This document shows positions 35,474-46,428 of a stretch of 64,000 nucleotides of DNA, one piece after another; positions within the stretch are counted from its first letter, which is position 1; every line of letters begins with the position of its first letter. The stretch is from positions 1,943,948 through 2,007,947 of the forward strand of contig NZ_CP061307.1 of assembly GCF_018687895.1 (NCBI RefSeq). Direction: 5' to 3'. The stretch is from Polynucleobacter sp. JS-JIR-II-50. Lineage in GTDB: Bacteria; Pseudomonadota; Gammaproteobacteria; Burkholderiales; Burkholderiaceae. A model generated the notes under the pieces. It had not been told where the DNA came from, did not search any database, and saw nothing but the letters and a program-made list of their open reading frames with translations. A program made the translations under genes and the position numbers.

Positions 35474-36136
35474 ATGATGCGTTTATGGGGTCGCAAAAGT
35501 TCTATTAACGTTCAAAAAGTATTGTGGTGCCTTGCTGAGCTTGGACTAAAAGAAGGCAAAGACTTTGAACGGATCGATGCTGGTCTGCAATTTGGAATCA
35601 ATAACACTCCAGAGTTTTTAAATCTCAACCCAAATGGCTTAGTACCTACATTAGAAGACGGTGAAGTAGTGCTTTGGGAATCCAATACCATCATGCGTTA
35701 CCTAGCCCGTCAGCGTGATCAGGCTGGACGTTTTGCCGCAGACATTCAGACTCAGTACGAATCCGAGAAATGGATGGATTGGCAATTGGGTACGATGTGG
35801 CCAGCGCTACGGATTGCATTTCTGGGCCTCACCAGAACACCCGAGGCAGAACGTCAATACGAATCGATTCTCAAGGGATACCAGGAAACCAATCGGCTAC
35901 TTGGATTACTAGATCAAACATTGTCTAAGCAAAGCTATTGCGCGGGCAATCAATTTCAGATTGGAGATATTGTTTTAGCTCTTTGTGTCAGTCGCTGGAT
36001 TCTTTTAAATCAGGCCTTTCCACAACATACTGGCGAGCGTGCAGCTCTTAAGAATATTGACGATTGGATGAAGCGCTTAGAAACAGAAACCTGCTTTAAC
36101 GATATTGTTGAAAAAGAACTCAATATCGTTAAATAG
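35474..36136 (+). CDS. Glutathione S-transferase
   Basis: A 220-residue cytosolic-type glutathione S-transferase. The thioredoxin-fold N-terminal domain contains WGRKSSINVQKVLWCLAELGL, in which the early Ser or Tyr-like position would activate glutathione. It also has the cis-proline LNPNGLVPTLED and the Glu-Ser pair WESNTIMRYLA that binds glutathione. The helical C-terminal domain follows, with YCAGNQFQIGDIVLAL as the N-capping box region. AAGGA precedes the first ATG; a second Met follows immediately. The substrate is unknown; it resembles the theta/beta-like enzymes common in this group. Confidence 0.9.
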   Translation: MMRLWGRKSSINVQKVLWCLAELGLKEGKDFERIDAGLQFGINNTPEFLNLNPNGLVPTLEDGEVVLWESNTIMRYLARQRDQAGRFAADIQTQYESEKWMDWQLGTMWPALRIAFLGLTRTPEAERQYESILKGYQETNRLLGLLDQTLSKQSYCAGNQFQIGDIVLALCVSRWILLNQAFPQHTGERAALKNIDDWMKRLETETCFNDIVEKELNIVK

Positions 36137-36154
36137 TTTTTCTGCTTCTGTTTT

Positions 36155-39100
36155 TCACTGCTGTTTAAATTTCTTGGTGTGGTGATCGGCGCCAATAAAT
36201 AAGTACATTGCCGGCACCACAAAGAGTGTAAACAGCGTACCAATTGATAGGCCAGTAAAAATCACGATACCCATGGATTTGCGTCCTGCGGCACCCGCCC
36301 CAGAAGCAATCACCAAGGGCAATACGCCCAAAACCATTGCTGCAGTTGTCATCAAAATCGGGCGCAAACGAACGCTACTTGCTTCAACGATGGCATCGAG
36401 CTTACTGCGCCCTGCTTCTTGCAGCTCATTCGCAAACTCCACGATCAAAATACCGTGCTTACTAATCAAGCCCATGAGTGTGACTAAGCCAACTTGGGTA
36501 TAGACGTTTAGAGTCGTGAAGCCCAAATTAATAAAGATCAGAGCGCCGAATAAGGCTAGCGGCACAGAAACCAAAATTACAATCGGATCACGGAAACTTT
36601 CAAACTGCGCTGCAAGCACCAAGAACACAATCAAGATCGCAAAGAACATGGTGACTAAGAATCCACCGGATTCAGCCATAAATTGGCGTGACGGGCCTGC
36701 GTAGTCCATGGTGTATCCATTAGGCGCAACCTCTTTCAGAGTTTGGCGCATGTACTCCAATAAATCGGCTTGCGAAATAAATGGCGTGCTCACTCCCGAG
36801 ATCGTTGCTGAATTTAATTGCTGGAAGTGATTAATAGACTGTGGCACCACTCTTTGTTTAATCGTTGCGATCGTGCGCGCTTGAATCATTGCGCCACTTG
36901 GCGTGCGAATGTAGTAATCCAATATTTGATCTGGATTGAGACGGTCCACTTGCTTCACTTGTGGAATCACACGATAAGAGCGTCCAGCCACCGAGAAGTA
37001 ATTCACATACCCACCACCTAAAGCGGCAGACAAAGCAGCGCCAACTTGTTGCTGAGTCATTCCTAAGGCAGCGACTTTTTCTCGATCAATCTCTAATACA
37101 TCTTGTGGCTTATCAATCTTAAGATCAGAATCCACGAAAAAGAAATTACCACTACGGCGCGCCTTATCCAGCACCGCTTGCGAGACTTCGTTTAATGCCG
37201 CATAAGATTCTGTTGTATTAATGACTACCTGCACAGGTAAGCCTTGTGCGCCCGGTAAGGCCGGAAATTGGAAGGCGGCAACGCGTGCACCTGCAATGGA
37301 ATTCCACTTTTGCTGCATATCCTCTTGGAACTGAGTTGCGTTACGACTGCGTTCACCCCAGTCTTTCAACAAGATACCGCCAAAACTAGAAGTAGGACTC
37401 GTGATCTGAAAGGCCTGTTCGTATTCTGGTTCTGCAGCTGCAATTGCATAAATTTGATCTGCATAAGTCTGCATTTGCGTCACCGTACTATTAGGGGGTC
37501 CTGATGCTTGCATCAAAACAATACCCTGGTCTTCAGTTGGCGCTAATTCAGCACGCGCAGTTGAGTACAAATAGGCTACGCCCCCTAGCAAGATAACTCC
37601 CATCATGATGATGACCTGCCAAGTACTTAGCAAATCACGCAAAGTAGTTTGATAGCTGTGATGCACCTTCTCAAATACGCGATCAATCTTTTGTACAAAC
37701 GGTGAGGCTTCTTGCTCTTCGGTAAAGATGCGAGAGCACATCATCGGAGAAAGCGTCAAAGCAATCAATCCTGAAACAGCCACCGCGCTCGCCAAAGTGA
37801 AGGCAAATTCAGTAAATAAAGCCCCCGTCAGGCCGCCCTGAAAGCCAATCGGGATATACACCGCAATCAGCACCACTGTCATTGCCAAAATAGGGCCACC
37901 TAATTCGCGGGCAGCAATTAAAGATGCCTCTAGTGGTGACTTGCCTTCTTTCATATGACGGTCAACGTTTTCCACGACGATGATGGCGTCGTCCACCACC
38001 AATCCAATTGCCAACACTAGAGCCAAGAGGGTGAGCAGATTAATAGAGTAGCCCAGCACTTGCATGAGGAAGAAAGTGCCAATAAGCGACAAGGGCATTG
38101 CAATCACTGGCACAGCAACTGCACGAGCGCTGCCCAAGAAGAGGTAGATCACCACAGTCACGATCACCAAGGCCTCTATTAAAGTAGAAACCACTTCATC
38201 AATAGAGCTAGTAATAAATTTAGTGGAGTCGTAAACAATCTTGCCCGTCATGCCAATAGGTAATTGCTTCTGAATATCTGGCACCACATCCCGAACACGT
38301 TGCGCTACATCCAATAGGTTAGCCTGCGGCGCAACCTTAATAGCAATAAACACTGACCTCTTACCGCTAAAGGCAACGTTCGTGTTGTAGTCCTCAGAAC
38401 CCATAGTGACATTGGCCACTTGGTCTAGATAAACAATATTCACGCCATCTTTTTTAATGACCAACTTGCGAAACTCATCCAGAGTATGCAAGTCGGTGCC
38501 GGCAACCAAATCAACCGAGACCATCTCGCCTTTAGTGCTTCCAACTGCAGACAAGTAATTGTTTGCTGACATGGCGCTGTAAACATCATCAGCGCCCACA
38601 CCAAGCCCGGCCATCTTCTCGCGATCCAACCAGGCGCGTAAGGCGAATTTACGTCCACCAGTGATCTCTGCGTTTTGAACACCCTCAACAGCGTCTAACT
38701 TTGGCTTTACAACACGCAAAAGGTAGTCGGTAATAGCGTTGTTAGGGATGTCATCACTATAGAAACCCATATACATTGCAGCAGTAGATTGCCCTACCTG
38801 CACTGTCAATATAGGTTGCTGCGCCTGAGGTGGTAACTGATTCTTTACCGCGCTAATTTGAGTTTGTATCTGCGTTAATGCCGCGTTTGAGTCATAGTTC
38901 AGCTTCAGCGTTGCAGTAATAGTGGAGACCCCGCTCACGCTAGCAGAAGATAAGTAATCAATACCTTGAGCCTGAGCTATAGATGCCTCAAGAGGCTGAG
39001 TAATAAAGCCTGCAATCGTTTCAGGATCGGCACCATAGTAGGCCGTAGTGATGGTCACAATCGCATTTTGCGTTTGCGGATATTGATTTACAGGTAAAGA

Positions 39101-39190
39101 ACCAATTGCCTTCAAACCAAAAATCAATACAAGAGCACTCACCACCATGGAGAGCACTGGCCTACGGATGAATATGTCAGTCCAATTCAT
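36155..39190 (-). CDS. RND efflux transporter, inner-membrane subunit (HAE1 family)
   Basis: A 1011-residue proton-driven multidrug pump subunit. It shows the RND opening MNWTDIFIRRPVLSMVVS, twelve predicted membrane helices with two large periplasmic loops, the LALVLAIGLVVDDAIIVVENVDRH block carrying the paired aspartates of the proton relay in helix 4, and the FLVLAAQFESFRDP motif. It is the last gene of an outer-membrane factor, adaptor, pump operon on the minus strand and starts seven bases after the adaptor stop. The drug specificity cannot be told. In length and sequence style it resembles the MexF/MuxB-VexF type more than AcrB. Confidence 0.95.
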   Translation of the reverse strand: MNWTDIFIRRPVLSMVVSALVLIFGLKAIGSLPVNQYPQTQNAIVTITTAYYGADPETIAGFITQPLEASIAQAQGIDYLSSASVSGVSTITATLKLNYDSNAALTQIQTQISAVKNQLPPQAQQPILTVQVGQSTAAMYMGFYSDDIPNNAITDYLLRVVKPKLDAVEGVQNAEITGGRKFALRAWLDREKMAGLGVGADDVYSAMSANNYLSAVGSTKGEMVSVDLVAGTDLHTLDEFRKLVIKKDGVNIVYLDQVANVTMGSEDYNTNVAFSGKRSVFIAIKVAPQANLLDVAQRVRDVVPDIQKQLPIGMTGKIVYDSTKFITSSIDEVVSTLIEALVIVTVVIYLFLGSARAVAVPVIAMPLSLIGTFFLMQVLGYSINLLTLLALVLAIGLVVDDAIIVVENVDRHMKEGKSPLEASLIAARELGGPILAMTVVLIAVYIPIGFQGGLTGALFTEFAFTLASAVAVSGLIALTLSPMMCSRIFTEEQEASPFVQKIDRVFEKVHHSYQTTLRDLLSTWQVIIMMGVILLGGVAYLYSTARAELAPTEDQGIVLMQASGPPNSTVTQMQTYADQIYAIAAAEPEYEQAFQITSPTSSFGGILLKDWGERSRNATQFQEDMQQKWNSIAGARVAAFQFPALPGAQGLPVQVVINTTESYAALNEVSQAVLDKARRSGNFFFVDSDLKIDKPQDVLEIDREKVAALGMTQQQVGAALSAALGGGYVNYFSVAGRSYRVIPQVKQVDRLNPDQILDYYIRTPSGAMIQARTIATIKQRVVPQSINHFQQLNSATISGVSTPFISQADLLEYMRQTLKEVAPNGYTMDYAGPSRQFMAESGGFLVTMFFAILIVFLVLAAQFESFRDPIVILVSVPLALFGALIFINLGFTTLNVYTQVGLVTLMGLISKHGILIVEFANELQEAGRSKLDAIVEASSVRLRPILMTTAAMVLGVLPLVIASGAGAAGRKSMGIVIFTGLSIGTLFTLFVVPAMYLFIGADHHTKKFKQQ

Positions 39191-39197
39191 CTGCTAT

Positions 39198-40529
39198 TTA
39201 TTCCTGCGGCTTTGGATCAGGTGAGTTAGCTGGCTGCACTTTGTTGTTAATAATCAGCGGCGTGCCATTCTTAAGTTTAAGCTGGCCACTGGTAACAACG
39301 GTTGCGCCTTCATCAACGCCCTTCAAAATGGCGACTTGATCGCCGCGAGTTAACCCAGTCGTTACAAATACCTGTTGCGCTTCAAGGGCTGGATTACCTT
39401 GCTTATCTTTCTTCCCGGTAGGTTTGGCAATAAAGATGGTCGAGCCATACGGGTTGTAAGTAACCGCTGTCTGAGGCAGGGTCAGGTATTTAACTTGATC
39501 ACCCAACTTGATATTCACATTAGCAAACATACCCGGCAAAATTTTCTTATCCGGATTGGCAAGCTGCGCTTCAACTTGAATATTGCGCGTATTGGTATCG
39601 ACCTTTGGACTCACAGCAGTAATCTTGCCTGTGAAGCTCGCATCCTTAAATGCATCGGTAGTCACTTCAACCTCTTGACCAACCTGAATGAGCTCAGCAT
39701 TGTTTTGCGGTAAGTTGAAATCCACAAAAATGGGATCCAGGGTTTGTAACGTTAGCAACTTATCGCCAGGGTTTACATACTGTCCTGGATTGATAGAAAC
39801 AATACCTAAACGACCACTAAATGGCGCTTTGAGGTTTTTCTTAGCCACTAAAGCAGTTTGCTGTTCAACCTGCGCTTGTTTTGATTTGGAGTCAGCGGCG
39901 CTGGTATCAAAAACGTTCTTACTAATTGCCTGAATTGCTAACTGCTGTCTATCGCGCTCATTAATGACTTTAGCTAGATCAGACATTGCTTTTAAAGAAT
40001 TCAATTGAGCTACATCAGATGCATCATTTAATTTAATGAGGAGCTCACCCTCTTTAACATCTTGGCCTGACTTAATCGGCACAGTCTGCACTAAGCCGCC
40101 AATCTCGGTGCTGAGTTCAACACCCCTAAATGCACGGACATTACCTACGCTGGTTAACTTTGGCTGCCATTCTGCATTAGCAATCACCATGGTAGATACC
40201 GTTGCAGGAGGCAATCCCATGCCCGCAATGAAATGCTTAATCATGAAAGTCTTCAGCTGATTGAAAGCGAAGATCAGACCCAACAATAAAAATACGCCGC
40301 AAAGCATGATGGTCATACGACGCTGCAGGGGCTCCATCGCCATGAGCTTTTCATGGGCCTTAGTACCACGCCATTTCTGACCCATACGCGCCCAAAAGGC
40401 TTTCGCCTTTTCCCGCAGAGCAATTGCTCTCTCACGCAATTTCCATTCAATTGCTTTACCTTGCGTCCATGCCCACAAGGTAAGGACCAAAACAACGAGC
40501 TTGTTCTTAATTAGTTCCAGAAGTTTCAT
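39198..40529 (-). CDS. RND efflux periplasmic adaptor subunit
   Basis: A 443-residue membrane fusion protein linking the RND pump to the outer-membrane factor. The canonical adaptor part begins near residue 105 with VSTMVIANAEWQPKLTSVG, followed by the lipoyl half-motif VRAFRGVELSTEIGG, a coiled-coil hairpin (about 165-225), LKAPFSGRLGIVSINPGQYV as the second lipoyl half, and a beta-barrel domain. Unusually, the first about 70 residues are an extra, strongly basic amphipathic segment in front of the anchor helix (about 73-95). The start overlaps the outer-membrane factor gene by 23 bases, so the N-terminus may be shorter; a Met near residue 63 is one alternative. Confidence 0.9.
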   Translation of the reverse strand: MKLLELIKNKLVVLVLTLWAWTQGKAIEWKLRERAIALREKAKAFWARMGQKWRGTKAHEKLMAMEPLQRRMTIMLCGVFLLLGLIFAFNQLKTFMIKHFIAGMGLPPATVSTMVIANAEWQPKLTSVGNVRAFRGVELSTEIGGLVQTVPIKSGQDVKEGELLIKLNDASDVAQLNSLKAMSDLAKVINERDRQQLAIQAISKNVFDTSAADSKSKQAQVEQQTALVAKKNLKAPFSGRLGIVSINPGQYVNPGDKLLTLQTLDPIFVDFNLPQNNAELIQVGQEVEVTTDAFKDASFTGKITAVSPKVDTNTRNIQVEAQLANPDKKILPGMFANVNIKLGDQVKYLTLPQTAVTYNPYGSTIFIAKPTGKKDKQGNPALEAQQVFVTTGLTRGDQVAILKGVDEGATVVTSGQLKLKNGTPLIINNKVQPANSPDPKPQE

Positions 40530-42054
40530 TTTGATCTTTGTTCGCTATGTCTTTTGGTTTAAAGGCAGGGCCTTCACGATTCCACCAGCCGCCGCCTAAT
40601 GCTGCAAATAAAGCTGCCGTATCTGAGAAGCGAGTTGCTTGTGCTGCAACTGATTTCACTTTTGCTTGCTGATACTGGTTTTGGTAATAGAGCACTGCTA
40701 AATAACTGGCTGTACCGAGTTTGTACTGTTGCTGCACTAAGTCCAGAGTTTCGTAGGCATAACGCTCTGCATCCGATGCGGCCTTGAGTGCTTGAGCACC
40801 CGTCTCAAGAGCGCGTAATGCATTGGCTACTTCTTGGAATGCATTGAGGACTGTTGCTTGATATTGAAATGCTGCTAGCTCATAGTTAGCGATAGCTCCG
40901 CGACGCTGCGCCAAAAGCTGACCACCCTGAAACAGCGGCTGTAAGATGCCGCCACCCAAACTCCATAACGCAGAGTTCGGCCCAAACAGTCCGTTGGATG
41001 TCAGTGCGGCTGCGCCAATAGATCCCGTGATATTAAATTGCGGCAATAAATTGGCTGTTGCAACACCCACGAAGGCATTCTGTGCTTTTAACTGGGCTTC
41101 AGCTGCCCTTACATCAGGGCGCTGACGCACTAAGCTGGAAGGCACTGATAGAGGTAGCTTCTCTGGCAAATGCAAATTGGCCAAATCAAACTTTGCGATA
41201 TTGGCATTGCTCGGAATCTCACCTACTAGCACTGCTAATTGATTGCGCGCAAATGCAAGATTTCTTTCGTAATTAAAGAGATCCACTTGAGAGTTGGATA
41301 CCAAGGTTCGCTGGGATGTGACGTCTACCTTAGAAACTGTGCCAATGATTAACTGCTTCTCAGTGACTTCAGCCAGATTGGTTTGGGCCTTGAGGATTTC
41401 TTCTGTGGCCTGCATTTGTGCACGAAGCGCGGCCTCCTTAACGGCGCTTGTTACTACGTTAGCCGTTAGCGAAAGATAAGCGCCCTCCAATTGAAACTGC
41501 GCAACCTCAGCTTGTGCGCGCGCACCTTCAACCGCTCTCCGAGCTCCGCCAAACACATCCAACCTGTAAGTCACATTGACTGTGGTGTTGTAGAGGTTAT
41601 AAGTATCAGAACCGTAATTCATGCCATACACAGCTGAAGGTTGTTTTTGTCTTATTGCATTCGCGCCAAGACCAATCGCTGGAAAGTATTGGCCACCAAT
41701 TTGTGCGTTGACATTTTCTTGAGCGGCGCGCAATGCTGCATCGGCTGCACCTAAATTTGGATTTTGCTCAAGCGCTCTTTTAATGAGGGCATCTAGCTCA
41801 GGAGATTTATAAAGCTCCCACCATTGCGCCTCTATATCTGCGCCCTCAACAAACTCTTGATCTGTACCGCCTGGCACTCCAGGCGCAGTAGTGAGTTTCT
41901 TAGCTATAGGGGTTTCTGTATAAGAAGAGGTCTTGGGCGCCTCGGGTTGCTTAAAGTCTGGGCCGACTGCGCATGCAGAGAGAGCTAGCGCACAAATTAG
42001 CGGAAGCAATTTCAAACCTGAAAAATGGGGCATCGACAGAAACATGGGTTGCAA
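40507..42054 (-). CDS. RND efflux outer-membrane factor (NodT family)
   Basis: A TolC-like outer-membrane channel of about 515 residues with a lipoprotein signal ending in LALSAC. The mature N-terminus AVGPDFKQPEAP is typical of NodT-family factors (OprM group), and the protein contains the expected repeated helical/beta segments (RRPDVRAAEAQLKAQNAFVGVATANLLPQ). The start is a TTG: of two adjacent TTG codons, the second (42054) is seven bases after GAGG. ATG codons at 42045 and 42033 are also possible. It is the first gene of the pump operon. The promoter must lie in the 117-base gap upstream. Confidence 0.93.
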   Translation of the reverse strand: MQPMFLSMPHFSGLKLLPLICALALSACAVGPDFKQPEAPKTSSYTETPIAKKLTTAPGVPGGTDQEFVEGADIEAQWWELYKSPELDALIKRALEQNPNLGAADAALRAAQENVNAQIGGQYFPAIGLGANAIRQKQPSAVYGMNYGSDTYNLYNTTVNVTYRLDVFGGARRAVEGARAQAEVAQFQLEGAYLSLTANVVTSAVKEAALRAQMQATEEILKAQTNLAEVTEKQLIIGTVSKVDVTSQRTLVSNSQVDLFNYERNLAFARNQLAVLVGEIPSNANIAKFDLANLHLPEKLPLSVPSSLVRQRPDVRAAEAQLKAQNAFVGVATANLLPQFNITGSIGAAALTSNGLFGPNSALWSLGGGILQPLFQGGQLLAQRRGAIANYELAAFQYQATVLNAFQEVANALRALETGAQALKAASDAERYAYETLDLVQQQYKLGTASYLAVLYYQNQYQQAKVKSVAAQATRFSDTAALFAALGGGWWNREGPAFKPKDIANKDQNETSGTN

Positions 42055-42096
42055 CAAATATCCTCTTTTACAAGAGTTATTTGAACACAGAAATGC

Positions 42097-42122
42097 AATC
42101 AGGGCTTCGTAAAGCCCTGATT
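42097..42122 (-). terminator. Hairpin terminator downstream of glmS
   Basis: AATCAGGGCTT at 42097-42107 and AAGCCCTGATT at 42112-42122 form a perfect 11-base stem with a four-base loop. On the minus strand, the stem is followed by a moderately U-rich sequence (TTGCATTTCTG). It lies about 50 bases after the glmS stop and before the efflux operon, so it likely ends the ttcA-glmU-glmS transcript. Confidence 0.7.
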
Positions 42123-42174
42123 TATCTACTGAATTTTGTTCACAACTTTAGTTGAATGTCAAACGGGCGAAAAA

Positions 42175-44007
42175 TTATTCAACCGTCACGCTCTTGGCTA
42201 GATTTCTGGGTTTATCAACATCAGTGCCGCGTGCGCAAGCTGTGTGATAAGCCAATAGCTGTAGGGGAACTACATGCAATATTGGTGAGAGGTTGCCATA
42301 GTGCTCTGGCAGCTTGATGACATTGATGCCGTCGCTGCTAGAGATATGGGTATCTTGATCAGCAAAAACATATAGCTTGCCACCGCGTGCCTTGACTTCT
42401 TGCATATTGGATTTGAGTTTTTCCAATAAGACGTCATTAGGCGCAACAGTGACAACCGGCATCTTGTCTGTAACTAGGGCAAGCGGCCCATGCTTTAACT
42501 CACCTGCTGGATAAGCTTCAGCATGAATATAAGAAATTTCTTTGAGCTTTAGTGCACCCTCGAGTGCAATTGGATAGTGCATTCCACGACCAAGGAATAA
42601 TGCATTTTCACATTTAGAAAATGTATCGCTCCAGGCAATGATTTGTGGCTCAAGCGCTAATACTGCATGTAGCGCTTTCGGTAGGTGACGCAAGTCACGA
42701 AGCAACTCTTTTTCTTTTTCAGCAAAAATTTTGCCATCGCGTTTAGCAATCGAAACTGCCAAGATATAGAGCGCTAAAAGCTGTGTCGTAAATGCTTTTG
42801 TAGAAGCAACACCAATTTCAGCACCAGCCTTAGTCAAGAAATGCCAATCGGTTTCACGAACCATGGCGCTGCTAGCCACGTTGCATATAGCTAATGTAAA
42901 GCGGTGACCCAAACTCTTGGCATGACGCAATGCCGCCAAAGTATCTGCTGTCTCACCAGATTGTGAAACCACCACAATGAGTGTTTTTGGATTAGGCACA
43001 GTGGTGCGATAGCGATACTCACTCGCAATTTCCACTTGAGTCGGAATGCCCGCAATATCTTCTAACCAATATTTAGCAACACATGCTGAGTAATAACTTG
43101 TGCCACATGCCAATATTAGAATCTGCTCAAAAGCTTTCCAATCTTCTGGCTTAGCCTCAAATAGTTCAGGACCAAAGTCAGTGATATTGGCAAGCGTGTC
43201 ACCAATTGCTCTAGGCTGCTCAAAGATTTCTTTTTGCATGTAATGCTGATAAGGGCCAAGATCAACTGAGTCAGCTTGAGCAGGCATAGGCTTGAGCTCT
43301 CTTTGAGCGACCTTACCAGTTTGATCAATTACCCCAACGGAATCAGCCTTGAGAACAGCAACATCGCCCTCTTCTAAATACATCATAGAATGAGCACGTC
43401 CTGCTAATGCCAAAGCATCAGAAGCCAAGAAGTGCTCATGATCCCCAATGGCAACCACTAAAGGAGATCCAACACGAGCGCCTACTAAGGTGCTTGGATT
43501 ATCTTGTGCGATCACACCAATAGCGTATGCACCGTGCAACTGAGGAAGCACTGCTCTTACTGATACCGCAATATCTTTTTGGCCACTAGCCACATATTGC
43601 TGGTGAATTAAATGGGCGATAACTTCAGTATCTGTTTCAGAGGTAAATACATATCCAGCAGCTTTTAAATCTGAACGCAGAACTTCATAGTTCTCAATAA
43701 TGCCGTTATGTACAACTGCAATTAAATCGTTTGAAGTATGTGGATGTGCATTTTGGGTATCTGGCTTACCGTGGGTAGCCCAACGTGTGTGTGCAATCCC
43801 TAAGGTACCGAAAAAATCTTTACCCTGTTCACCTAATTCAGAAACACGTGCAGTAGTTCGAGCTCTTTTGATGGGGTGCTTAGCATCCTCACCATTAATG
43901 ACCGCAAAACCACAAGAGTCATAACCACGGTACTCTAGGCGGCGTAAACCCTCAACCAAAACATCAACAATATTTTTATGGGAGGCCGCACCAACAATAC
44001 CGCACAT
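42175..44007 (-). CDS. glmS: Glutamine-fructose-6-phosphate aminotransferase (isomerizing)
   Basis: Makes glucosamine-6-phosphate, the first step toward UDP-GlcNAc. The 610-residue protein starts MCGIVGA with the N-terminal catalytic Cys2 exposed after Met removal. It has the glutaminase blocks [11 protein letters not shown] and [10 protein letters not shown], then the two SIS domains with CGTSYYSA and [17 protein letters not shown], and ends with the conserved KSVTVE. The length equals that of E. coli GlmS. It begins at the base where glmU ends (one-base overlap), so the two consecutive pathway enzymes are coupled. No glmS ribozyme is seen, as expected for a proteobacterium. Confidence 0.97.
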   Translation of the reverse strand: MCGIVGAASHKNIVDVLVEGLRRLEYRGYDSCGFAVINGEDAKHPIKRARTTARVSELGEQGKDFFGTLGIAHTRWATHGKPDTQNAHPHTSNDLIAVVHNGIIENYEVLRSDLKAAGYVFTSETDTEVIAHLIHQQYVASGQKDIAVSVRAVLPQLHGAYAIGVIAQDNPSTLVGARVGSPLVVAIGDHEHFLASDALALAGRAHSMMYLEEGDVAVLKADSVGVIDQTGKVAQRELKPMPAQADSVDLGPYQHYMQKEIFEQPRAIGDTLANITDFGPELFEAKPEDWKAFEQILILACGTSYYSACVAKYWLEDIAGIPTQVEIASEYRYRTTVPNPKTLIVVVSQSGETADTLAALRHAKSLGHRFTLAICNVASSAMVRETDWHFLTKAGAEIGVASTKAFTTQLLALYILAVSIAKRDGKIFAEKEKELLRDLRHLPKALHAVLALEPQIIAWSDTFSKCENALFLGRGMHYPIALEGALKLKEISYIHAEAYPAGELKHGPLALVTDKMPVVTVAPNDVLLEKLKSNMQEVKARGGKLYVFADQDTHISSSDGINVIKLPEHYGNLSPILHVVPLQLLAYHTACARGTDVDKPRNLAKSVTVE

Positions 44008-45500
44008 TATTTTTTACCCTTTGCAGTTTTCTTAACCGTCTTCTTGACGATCTTCTTCACAACCGTCTTTGCTGCCGCTTTTTTCACTGGTTTCTTTTCT
44101 TGTTTCACAGGGCGCTGCCACTGTAAGGAAATTTGTTTTGCTCGGGATACGGTCAGTTGATAGGCGGGAGCATCTTTAGTCAGGGTTGTGCCAGCGCCCA
44201 ATGTGGCACCACGGCCAACACGTACTGGTGCAACCAATTGAGTATCCGAACCAATGAAGACATCATCCTCAATAATCGTCTGGTGTTTGTTAACGCCATC
44301 ATAGTTACAAGTAATAGTGCCAGCACCAATATTGACTCTTGAACCAACAATGGAGTCACCAACATAAGCCAAATGATTGGCCTTGCTATTAGCAGCAATT
44401 TTGCTGTTCTTCACCTCTACGAAATTACCAATATGCACATCATTTGATAAATCTGCGCCAGGACGCAAACGAGCATAGGGACCAATTAATGATTGATTAC
44501 CTACTTTGGCGCCATCTACATGACTATATGCATGAATGGATACGCCTTTACCGATCACGCTATTGCGAATCACGCAATATGGTCCAACCTTTGTGCCAGC
44601 ACCTAAAGTGACGCAACCTTCAAATACGCACCCCACATCAATTGATACATCAGTGCCGCACTCTAAGGTGCCACGTACATCAATACGCGCAGGGTCAGCA
44701 AGCGATACGCCTGCATCCATTAATTGATTGGCAATATTAAGTTGGTTTACGCGCTCTAATGCAGCGAGTTGATCACGACTATTAACACCAATCGTCTCAA
44801 ACTCATCATCAGCTTGTGTTGTACGAATCGGCACGCCGTCTTTAACAGCCATGGCAATCACATCAGTCAAGTAGTACTCGCCTTGTGCATTGCTGGCGCG
44901 TAAAGACTTGAGCCACTTCTTTAGTGAGTTTGTTGGCAACACCATGATGCCAGTATTGATTTCTTGAATTGATTTTTGCGCTGGCGTTGCATCTTTCTCT
45001 TCAACAATCTCTTTTACAGAGCCGTCAGCATCGCGCACGATGCGGCCATAGCCAGTGGGGTTGCTGAGGTTCTGTGTCAGCAAAGCTAATGCAGAGTCTT
45101 GTCCTCTGACGCCATCAGCTAACTTTGCTAATTTAGCCAGCGTCTTTTTTGTAGTGAGCGGCACATCGCCATATAAAACTAAAGTTGGTTCTTGAACATC
45201 CAATTTAGGTAAGGCTTGCAATAGCGCATGGCCTGTTCCTTTTTGTTCAGCTTGCAGCGCAGTGCTTACCTTGCCAAAGCTTGGGTCTTCCTTGCTTATA
45301 TTTAGCAAGAATGTTTTTACATCTGCTGCGCCATGACCAATCACTACAACGGGGCCAGATTTAGCCTTCTTATCCTGTAGTGAAAGAGCGGTATTGAGAA
45401 CGTGTTGGAGCAGGGGTTTGCCTGCGAGAGATTGCAGGACCTTGGGCAGAGCAGATTTCATCCGCTTTCCTTGCCCAGCAGCCAAAATGACGATATTCAT
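44007..45500 (-). CDS. glmU: Bifunctional UDP-N-acetylglucosamine pyrophosphorylase / glucosamine-1-phosphate N-acetyltransferase
   Basis: Acetylates glucosamine-1-phosphate and couples it to UTP. The 497-residue protein has the pyrophosphorylase signature [17 protein letters not shown] at residues 6-22 and GYGRIVRD. The left-handed beta-helix acetyltransferase domain has [32 protein letters not shown] and the catalytic [10 protein letters not shown]. coli GlmU has about 456 residues; the excess here is a tail (about 466-497) with 15 lysines in 32 residues, resembling histone-like repeats (KKxVKK). It overlaps ttcA by four bases and glmS by one. Confidence 0.96.
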   Translation of the reverse strand: MNIVILAAGQGKRMKSALPKVLQSLAGKPLLQHVLNTALSLQDKKAKSGPVVVIGHGAADVKTFLLNISKEDPSFGKVSTALQAEQKGTGHALLQALPKLDVQEPTLVLYGDVPLTTKKTLAKLAKLADGVRGQDSALALLTQNLSNPTGYGRIVRDADGSVKEIVEEKDATPAQKSIQEINTGIMVLPTNSLKKWLKSLRASNAQGEYYLTDVIAMAVKDGVPIRTTQADDEFETIGVNSRDQLAALERVNQLNIANQLMDAGVSLADPARIDVRGTLECGTDVSIDVGCVFEGCVTLGAGTKVGPYCVIRNSVIGKGVSIHAYSHVDGAKVGNQSLIGPYARLRPGADLSNDVHIGNFVEVKNSKIAANSKANHLAYVGDSIVGSRVNIGAGTITCNYDGVNKHQTIIEDDVFIGSDTQLVAPVRVGRGATLGAGTTLTKDAPAYQLTVSRAKQISLQWQRPVKQEKKPVKKAAAKTVVKKIVKKTVKKTAKGKK

Positions 45501-46405
45501 AAAGGGGGATTATAAGTCCCCTGAATCATGGTTCCACAGGCTAATTCATCCAATTCAGCCTCATCAATTGCCCTGTCGCCAGAAGATCTAGCGGCAATAC
45601 CCGCTAACTCGGTGGAAATCTCCAGATTTTTGAAATCAAAGGCTTCGCCATCCATCAAATGGGATGGAACGATGTGATGCATAGAGCGGAATAAGTTCTC
45701 TACCCGACCAGGATGTTTCTTTTCCCAATCGCGCAGCATTTCTTTCATAACCTGACGCTGCAAATTGGGCTGACTTCCACACAAATCACACGGAATAATC
45801 GGGAAGCTCATATCTGCTGCATAACGTTCAAGCAATTTCTCAGGAACATAAGCCAAGGGGCGAATCACCATATGCTTGCCATCATCTGAGCGCAACTTGG
45901 GCGGCATCCCTTTTAGTTTGCCTGCATAAAACATATTGAGCATCAAAGTTTCTAGAATGTCATCACGATGATGGCCTAAGGCAATCTTTGTTGCGCCCAA
46001 CTCATCTGCAACACGATACAAAATTCCGCGACGCAAGCGTGAGCACAATCCACAAGTAGTTTTACCCTCAGGAATCACACGCTTCACAATGCTGTAAGTA
46101 TCTTGTTCTTCAATGTGATACTGAACACCTAAACTCTTCAAATAATTGGGTAAGATTTCAGCGGGGAAATTAGGCTGCTTCTGATCTAAGTTCACCGCAA
46201 TAATTTCAAAATTGATCGGTGCGCGCTCACGCAGCTTCATCAGAATATCGAGCATGGCGTAACTATCTTTGCCGCCCGAAACACATACCATGACCTTATC
46301 GCCCTCTTCGATCATGCCAAAGTCACCAATGGCCTGACCTACCAAGCGGCAGAGTTTCTTCTCTAGCTTGTTTTCTTCGAAGACAACTTTACGAATATCG
46401 CCCAT
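45497..46405 (-). CDS. ttcA: tRNA 2-thiocytidine biosynthesis protein TtcA
   Basis: Thiolates cytidine 32 of certain tRNAs using a [4Fe-4S] cluster and ATP. The 302-residue protein has the PP-loop SGGKDS at 43-48, the [14 protein letters not shown] motif with a CxxC, and [11 protein letters not shown] near residue 213, the cluster and sulfur-transfer cysteines of the family. It lies 23 bases after folB on the minus strand and is coupled to glmU by a four-base overlap. Confidence 0.95.
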   Translation of the reverse strand: MGDIRKVVFEENKLEKKLCRLVGQAIGDFGMIEEGDKVMVCVSGGKDSYAMLDILMKLRERAPINFEIIAVNLDQKQPNFPAEILPNYLKSLGVQYHIEEQDTYSIVKRVIPEGKTTCGLCSRLRRGILYRVADELGATKIALGHHRDDILETLMLNMFYAGKLKGMPPKLRSDDGKHMVIRPLAYVPEKLLERYAADMSFPIIPCDLCGSQPNLQRQVMKEMLRDWEKKHPGRVENLFRSMHHIVPSHLMDGEAFDFKNLEISTELAGIAARSSGDRAIDEAELDELACGTMIQGTYNPPL

Positions 46406-46428
46406 AAAAGTTCTTTTCTAAATTCTAT

